NCBI GenBank assembly: GCA_027048265.1
Contig: JALTXS010000170.1
Coordinates: 1 to 10,146 of the forward strand
From: Desulfurococcales archaeon
GTDB lineage: Archaea; Thermoproteota; Thermoprotei_A; Sulfolobales; Fervidicoccaceae
Direction of reading: 5' to 3'
Length of the DNA: 10,146 nucleotides
Made by a program: the position numbers and the translations under genes. Shown one piece after another: positions 6,801 through 10,146 of the stretch (its first letter is position 1; the number at the start of each line of letters is the position of its first letter). The notes under the pieces are model-generated. The model was not told where the DNA came from and made no database searches. It saw only the letters and a list, made by a program, of their open reading frames with translations.

Positions 6801-8147
6801 ATGAGCATAATTGAAGAGGTCAAGCCAAGCCCGTTTAAGAGGATAGGATCTCACAGCCACATAAAGGGGCTTGGCCTGGATGAGAAGGGTAAGGCAAAGA
6901 AGATTGCAGACGGCCTCGTCGGGCAAGAAGAGGCTAGGGAGGCCGCTGGAATAGTGGTACGCATGATAAAGGAGGGTCGTATGGCTGGCAGAGGGGTCCT
7001 AATAGCGGGTCCGAGCGGGACTGGCAAAACAGCGCTTGCAGTGGCCATTGCAAAGGAGTTGGGTGAGGACACGCCTTTCGTGGAAATGGGGGGTTCGGAG
7101 GTATATTCAACCGAGCTCAAAAAGACCGAGCTACTAATGCAGGCTCTGAGGAAGGCTATAGGTGTCAGGCTTAAGGACACACGTATTGTATACGAGGGCG
7201 TTGTCAAAGAGATTAAAATAAAAAGGGCGAGGAACCCCTTCAACCCTTATGTTGCTGTGCCTGTGGAGGCTCGTATTGTTCTAGAAACTAAAGACGATAG
7301 CTTAGCGGTTAACGTTGGCGAAGAAATAGCTATGCAACTTATTCAGCTCAATGTGAGAAGAGGTGACGTGATATGGATAGATTCTGAAACTGGCAGAGTT
7401 TTCAAAGAGGGAAAAGCAAAGGAGAAGGGAGAAGAACTAACCATTGGCAGAACAGTACCTGTGCCCGAAGGGCCTGTTAAGAAGAGAAAGGAGATTGTAA
7501 ATACCGTGACTCTGCACGACCTTGACGTCTACTTCGCAAGCAGGAGAAGTGGGCTAGAAATGCTCCTAGGACTAGGAGCCGCACGAGAGATAAGTCAAGA
7601 AATCAGGAGAGGTGTTGACGAGGAGATCAAAAAACTTGTAGAGAAGAGAGAGGCGGAAATCGTCCCAGGTGTTCTATTCATAGACGATGCACACATGCTT
7701 GACCTAGAGGCGTTTAGCTTCCTCTCAGAGGCCATGGAAGGCGAACTTGCTCCAATAATTATACTTGCTACAAACAGGGGATTGACAAAGATAAGGGGAA
7801 CCGACATAGAGGCTCCCCATGGGATGCCCCTGGACCTCCTTGACCGTCTGTTGATCATAACTACTAGACCATACAACGAGGATGAAATAAGAGAGATACT
7901 AAAAATACGGGCAGACGAGGAAGAAATACCGCTGAGCGACGAGGCTTTGGAAGAGCTGACAAGGATAGGTGTGGAGAAGAGCCTAAGGTATGCAGTACAA
8001 CTAATGGAGCCTGCAAAAATCCTTGCATCGAGAAAAGGTAGGCTGAAGATAATTAAGGAAGACATAGATGAAGCTAGCAGGTTATTCGCTGATCTAAAAA
8101 CTAGTGTGGACTATGTGAGCAAGTATGAAAAACTGTTTTTAAAATAA
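6801..8147 (+). CDS. TIP49 / RuvB-like AAA+ ATPase
   Basis: This 448-residue protein is an archaeal homologue of eukaryotic RuvBL1/RuvBL2 (TIP49), AAA+ ATPases that form hexameric rings and serve in chromatin remodelling and complex assembly; the archaeal role is unsettled. Visible features are the N-terminal 'SHSHIKGLGLD' typical of the family, Walker A 'GPSGTGKT' (70-77), an inserted domain between the Walker motifs at about 110-280 (OB-like domain II), Walker B 'VLFIDDAHMLDLEAF' (from about 291), sensor 1 'LATNRG' with N325, the Arg-finger region 'DLLDRLLII' with R349, and sensor 2 'SLRYAVQL' with R396. The Walker B glutamate is replaced by aspartate (D296), a possible effect on hydrolysis. 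No membrane or signal segment is seen. The gene stands alone on its strand and ends in an AT-rich region. Confidence 0.95.
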   Translation: MSIIEEVKPSPFKRIGSHSHIKGLGLDEKGKAKKIADGLVGQEEAREAAGIVVRMIKEGRMAGRGVLIAGPSGTGKTALAVAIAKELGEDTPFVEMGGSEVYSTELKKTELLMQALRKAIGVRLKDTRIVYEGVVKEIKIKRARNPFNPYVAVPVEARIVLETKDDSLAVNVGEEIAMQLIQLNVRRGDVIWIDSETGRVFKEGKAKEKGEELTIGRTVPVPEGPVKKRKEIVNTVTLHDLDVYFASRRSGLEMLLGLGAAREISQEIRRGVDEEIKKLVEKREAEIVPGVLFIDDAHMLDLEAFSFLSEAMEGELAPIIILATNRGLTKIRGTDIEAPHGMPLDLLDRLLIITTRPYNEDEIREILKIRADEEEIPLSDEALEELTRIGVEKSLRYAVQLMEPAKILASRKGRLKIIKEDIDEASRLFADLKTSVDYVSKYEKLFLK

Positions 8148-8216
8148 AAAACAATATAAAAATAAACATTTTGCTTAAAGATTAGAAAATTATTTAAAAA
8201 TATATCCCCTAGCTTG
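8148..8216. terminator. AT-rich terminator region between convergent genes
   Basis: This 69-nt gap is almost entirely A/T. Read on the minus strand it has several T-runs (for example ATATATTTTTAAATAATTTT) just after the hexulose-phosphate synthase stop, as expected for archaeal termination of that operon. The plus strand has a TTTTT run at the very end of the TIP49 frame but is A-rich beyond it. No hairpin of note was seen. Confidence 0.6.
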
Positions 8217-8915
8217 TTAGAAACTGTTAATCAGATACGAGGCATATCTTATCGCTCTTCGAGGATCATTGCTTCTAGTTATCGCAGAACCTATTACAAC
8301 AATATCTGCCCCAGCCTCTACAAACGAACCTATTTCCTCGAGTTTTATTCCACCCGCAACTGATATGAGTACGTCGCTGCCTAATTCTTTTCTTGCTTGC
8401 TTTAACAGTTCTAGCATAGAGTCGGCCCTGAGACTCTTCATGTTCTGAACATCTATGCCTGTGTGGAATCCTATAATGGGTATGCCCATTTCCGTTAGTT
8501 CCTTTGAACGCTCCAATGGTTGGGGGTGGGATATAAGGTCAACCTGTATATCAAGACCTGTCTTTCTGGACTTGTTCAATGCATTTGACAACGTAGCGTT
8601 ATCGGCCACCCCAAGCACGGTCACTATATCAGCTCCAGCGCTCCAAGCTATGTCTACCTCAAGCTCAGCCGCGTCCATTGTCTTCGTATCTGCTAAAGTT
8701 GGTGCTCCTGATGCTGCCTTCAGAACCTCTATAGAGTATTTTCCGAACTTCTTGATGAGCGGCGTCCCTGCTTCCACTATTATGTTGTCAAGCCCGTTGG
8801 CGTAGGATGCTATTCTCACGGCTTTTGCCAAGTCGGTTAGGTCGAGGGCTATCTGGAGTGCGGGGAGCTTGACCTTGTTTTTCACGTATGCTCCCATTTC
8901 AACCAGCTCTGCCAC
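8217..8915 (-). CDS. hps: 3-hexulose-6-phosphate synthase (HPS)
   Basis: This 232-residue protein belongs to the OMP-decarboxylase-like barrel group. HPS condenses formaldehyde with ribulose 5-phosphate, or in archaea lacking the classical pentose pathway runs backwards to make ribulose 5-phosphate and release formaldehyde. Visible signatures are 'LQIALDL' with D25, 'EAGTPLIK' (48-55), 'DTKTMD' (D76, K78, D81, the family's acid-Lys-acid catalytic motif), 'TVLGVADNAT' (99-108), 'VDLISH', 'GFHTGID' (H151) and the phosphate loops 'AGGI' (187-190) and 'GSAIT' (209-213). No isomerase (PHI) domain is fused and no PHI gene is in view. The GTG at 8915 gives an N-terminal extension of about 15 residues and has no ribosome site. 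ATG at codon 7 or GTG at codon 11, the latter with GGGAG 5 nt upstream, are possible true starts. It follows the SDR gene by 19 nt and is probably co-transcribed. Confidence 0.9.
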   Translation of the reverse strand: MAELVEMGAYVKNKVKLPALQIALDLTDLAKAVRIASYANGLDNIIVEAGTPLIKKFGKYSIEVLKAASGAPTLADTKTMDAAELEVDIAWSAGADIVTVLGVADNATLSNALNKSRKTGLDIQVDLISHPQPLERSKELTEMGIPIIGFHTGIDVQNMKSLRADSMLELLKQARKELGSDVLISVAGGIKLEEIGSFVEAGADIVVIGSAITRSNDPRRAIRYASYLINSF

Positions 8916-8934
8916 CGTGGTCGGTCGTGGTTGG

Positions 8935-9717
8935 TTAGATTATGCTGTTCAGCAAGCCGCCATCTATGGGTATTGCTGCCCCATTTATGTATTTGCTAAG
9001 GTCACTCATAAGGAAGGCTACAAGAGCGCCCACTTCCCAGGGTTCTCCCATCCTTTTCAGTGGGACGTTAGCTACCATTTCGCTCATGACCTCCTCTATT
9101 TTCTTGCCCGTCTTAATAGCACGAGAGCGGGCCACTTCCTCCACTCGTTGTGTTCTTATATACCCTGGCATAACCACGTTGAATCTTATTCCCGTATCCG
9201 GCGTTACTTCCTTCGAGAGTGTCTTCACTAGACCCAGTATTGACATTCGTATAGAGTTGCTCAGTATCAGGTTTGGCACGGGCTCTTTGACCGCCACACT
9301 TGTCAGATATACGAATGACGATTCCCTCTCGGCTATTTTAAGGGCCTCCTGAGTAGCTTTTACAGCGCTTCTAACCAAGAGCTCGTAGGTAATATCCCAT
9401 AAGTCTAGTGGGATTTCCTCGAACCTGCCAGGAGGCGGGCCTCCGGTGTTGAAGAACAGGCCGTTTATCTTGCCATATCTTTCACCCACTTTGGCGAAGA
9501 ATTGTTCTATCGAGACGGCTTTAGTTAGGTTGCACGTGGTTCCACTAACCCTGTCTCCTGCCCACGACAACGAATTCAGTGTATCGTGGACATTTGTTTC
9601 TGACCTGCTGCAGAAAAACACGCTGGCTCCGGACTTTAGCAGGAACTCCGTAACCCCGTATCCAATGCCTTTTGTCCCTGCAAGAACCACTATCCTTTTA
9701 CCAGTTAGGTCTATCAT
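8935..9717 (-). CDS. SDR family oxidoreductase lacking the catalytic Tyr-Lys pair
   Basis: This 260-residue protein has a Rossmann-fold SDR layout: nucleotide motif 'AGTKGIG' (13-19), 'NTGGPPPG' (90-97) where most members have NNAG, a conserved Ser at S140 ('LTS'), and the C-terminal 'PGYIRT', 'MGEPWEVGALVAFLMSD' and 'YINGAAIPIDGG' blocks. Thirteen residues after S140, where the catalytic Tyr should be, stands S153, and the Lys of YxxxK is R157 ('LSNSIRMSILGLVKTL'). The frame is otherwise intact, so this is a divergent subtype, not decay. Reduction of a ketone or alcohol oxidation by the usual mechanism is doubtful, and the substrate is unknown. The ATG at 9717 has GGTGG about 7 nt upstream. 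It heads the operon with hexulose-phosphate synthase, which suggests but does not show a role in sugar or formaldehyde metabolism. Confidence 0.87.
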   Translation of the reverse strand: MIDLTGKRIVVLAGTKGIGYGVTEFLLKSGASVFFCSRSETNVHDTLNSLSWAGDRVSGTTCNLTKAVSIEQFFAKVGERYGKINGLFFNTGGPPPGRFEEIPLDLWDITYELLVRSAVKATQEALKIAERESSFVYLTSVAVKEPVPNLILSNSIRMSILGLVKTLSKEVTPDTGIRFNVVMPGYIRTQRVEEVARSRAIKTGKKIEEVMSEMVANVPLKRMGEPWEVGALVAFLMSDLSKYINGAAIPIDGGLLNSII

Positions 9718-9721
9718 AGTA

Positions 9722-9740
9722 TATCCACCACTCCTGGATA
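9722..9740. promoter_or_regulatory. Inverted repeat overlapping the SDR ribosome site
   Basis: TATCCA (9722-9727) and TGGATA (9735-9740) form a perfect 6-bp inverted repeat with a 7-nt spacer, four bases upstream of the SDR start codon. The minus-strand GGTGG ribosome site lies partly in the start-proximal arm. It may be an operator near the transcription start or an mRNA hairpin limiting translation. Confidence 0.4.
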
Positions 9741-9762
9741 GAAGACTTGGTTATGCTGTTGG

Positions 9763-9773
9763 TTATTTTATTA
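9763..9773 (-). promoter_or_regulatory. TATA-like box for the SDR-HPS operon
   Basis: On the minus strand this reads TAATAAAATAA, about 46-56 nt before the SDR ATG. It would place transcription start near 9735-9742, inside or at the edge of the inverted repeat at 9722-9740. Inferred from composition and spacing. Confidence 0.4.
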
Positions 9774-9786
9774 TGGAATAGAATGG

Positions 9787-9799
9787 TAAAAAGGTATAG
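9787..9799 (+). promoter_or_regulatory. TATA-like box for the right-edge gene
   Basis: TAAAAAGGTATAG lies about 47-59 nt before the ATG at 9846. Initiation near 9822 would give a leader of about 24 nt containing GGTGA (9835-9839). Inferred from spacing. Confidence 0.35.
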
Positions 9800-9845
9800 A
9801 CTACCTCACGTCCAATACTCTATGAATTGTGGATGGTGAAAGTCG

Positions 9846-10146
9846 ATGAACAACCTTAGCCTCTTCCGGCCAACCCCCTTTCCAAGGGTATGGGTGGAAG
9901 AATTAGAGTCTATTGATAATGGGTTCGATGGAGATCAAGGTGGTACCAGTATAGTTATAGAGTTCGCTAGAAAATCCAGGTCTCACCACTTGTTATCCAT
10001 AACTCGCGACGAGCTGAGTATCCATGCTGGGGATGGTTTCCTAAGGATAATGGTCAGTATAGAAAGTGGTAAAGACAATGCACTCGGGTTCAGGAGGAGT
10101 GTTGAACGAGTGTTTAATTATATTGATAAGGAGAAGCTCTGTAGCA
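9846..10146 (+). CDS. Unrecognised protein, N-terminal 100 residues (runs off window)
   Basis: An open frame begins with ATG at 9846 and continues without a stop to the window end. The start is supported by GGTGA at 9835-9839 with a 6-nt spacer and by an in-frame TGA at 9837-9839 that rules out a longer form. The protein begins 'MNNLSLFRPTPFPRVWVEEL', followed by an acidic Gly-rich stretch, then alternating beta-like segments ('SIVIEFARKS', 'HHLLSITRDELSIHAGDGFL', 'RIMVSIESG') and a charged helix near the edge ('FRRSVERVFNYIDKEKL'). No signal peptide, membrane segment or known motif is visible. It is divergent from the SDR-HPS operon and shares a 128-nt control region with it. I do not recognise the family; a small alpha/beta cytosolic domain is the most that can be said. 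Confidence 0.7.
   Translation, partial: MNNLSLFRPTPFPRVWVEELESIDNGFDGDQGGTSIVIEFARKSRSHHLLSITRDELSIHAGDGFLRIMVSIESGKDNALGFRRSVERVFNYIDKEKLCS

Noticed and set aside
7595..8065. 156-codon minus-strand frame opposite TIP49
   Set aside because: Ser/Ile-rich composition typical of an antisense shadow; no ribosome site or family resemblance.
8148..8216. AT-rich stretch considered as a replication origin or attachment site
   Set aside because: It is short, has no repeated origin box or tRNA end, and lies between convergent stops where a terminator is expected.
1..10146. CRISPR arrays, insertion sequences, tRNA/rRNA genes and defence cassettes
   Set aside because: No regularly spaced repeats, transposase motifs, tRNA-like folds or defence families were seen on either strand; the content is housekeeping.

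Overview
The window looks like chromosomal DNA of a hyperthermophilic crenarchaeon (Thermoproteota), most likely in or near the Desulfurococcales. The evidence is archaeal housekeeping families (PAC2-type proteasome assembly chaperone-like protein, Trm112 with extra cysteines, TIP49/RuvB-like ATPase, DRG/Obg-type GTPase with a TGS domain, stand-alone hexulose-6-phosphate synthase), A/T-rich TATA-like boxes, Shine-Dalgarno sites of the GGAGGTGA type, frequent GTG/TTG starts and very tight gene packing. The genus cannot be fixed from sequence reading alone. No tRNA, rRNA, mobile element, CRISPR array or phage gene was seen.

Layout. Plus strand, 1-4918: the 3' part of a PAC2-family gene, overlapped by a small heat-shock protein; a 156-nt gap with a TATA-like box; a DUF354 GT-B-fold protein; an endonuclease IV-like TIM-barrel protein; RNase HII starting one base after it; a 126-153-nt gap with a strong inverted repeat; and a TGS-domain GTPase. 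Minus strand, 6697-4924: a GlmM-like phosphohexomutase followed by Trm112. The mutase stop codon lies inside the Trm112 ribosome site, and Trm112 converges on the GTPase with only five bases between their stops. Plus strand, 6801-8147: a TIP49/RuvB-like AAA+ ATPase, divergent from the mutase. Minus strand, 9717-8217: an SDR oxidoreductase followed by 3-hexulose-6-phosphate synthase, converging on TIP49 across a 69-nt very AT-rich terminator region. Plus strand, from 9846: the first 100 codons of an unrecognised protein that runs off the window.

How the genes fit together. They cover protein quality control (PAC2, Hsp20), nucleic-acid repair (endonuclease IV-like protein plus RNase HII), translation or RNA modification (GTPase, Trm112), amino-sugar phosphate metabolism (GlmM-like) and pentose/formaldehyde metabolism (hexulose-phosphate synthase with a divergent SDR). 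Several start codons probably lie inside the longest open frames because a good ribosome site precedes an internal start (GTPase 3743, mutase 6697, TIP49 6801).

I found no obvious new multi-gene defence or mobile system. The points most worth a second look are the SDR lacking the catalytic Tyr/Lys, the TIP49 Walker B Asp-Asp, the endonuclease IV-like protein next to RNase HII with one metal ligand apparently lost, the inverted repeats before the GTPase and SDR genes, short hairpins over several stop codons, and the unknown protein at the right edge.
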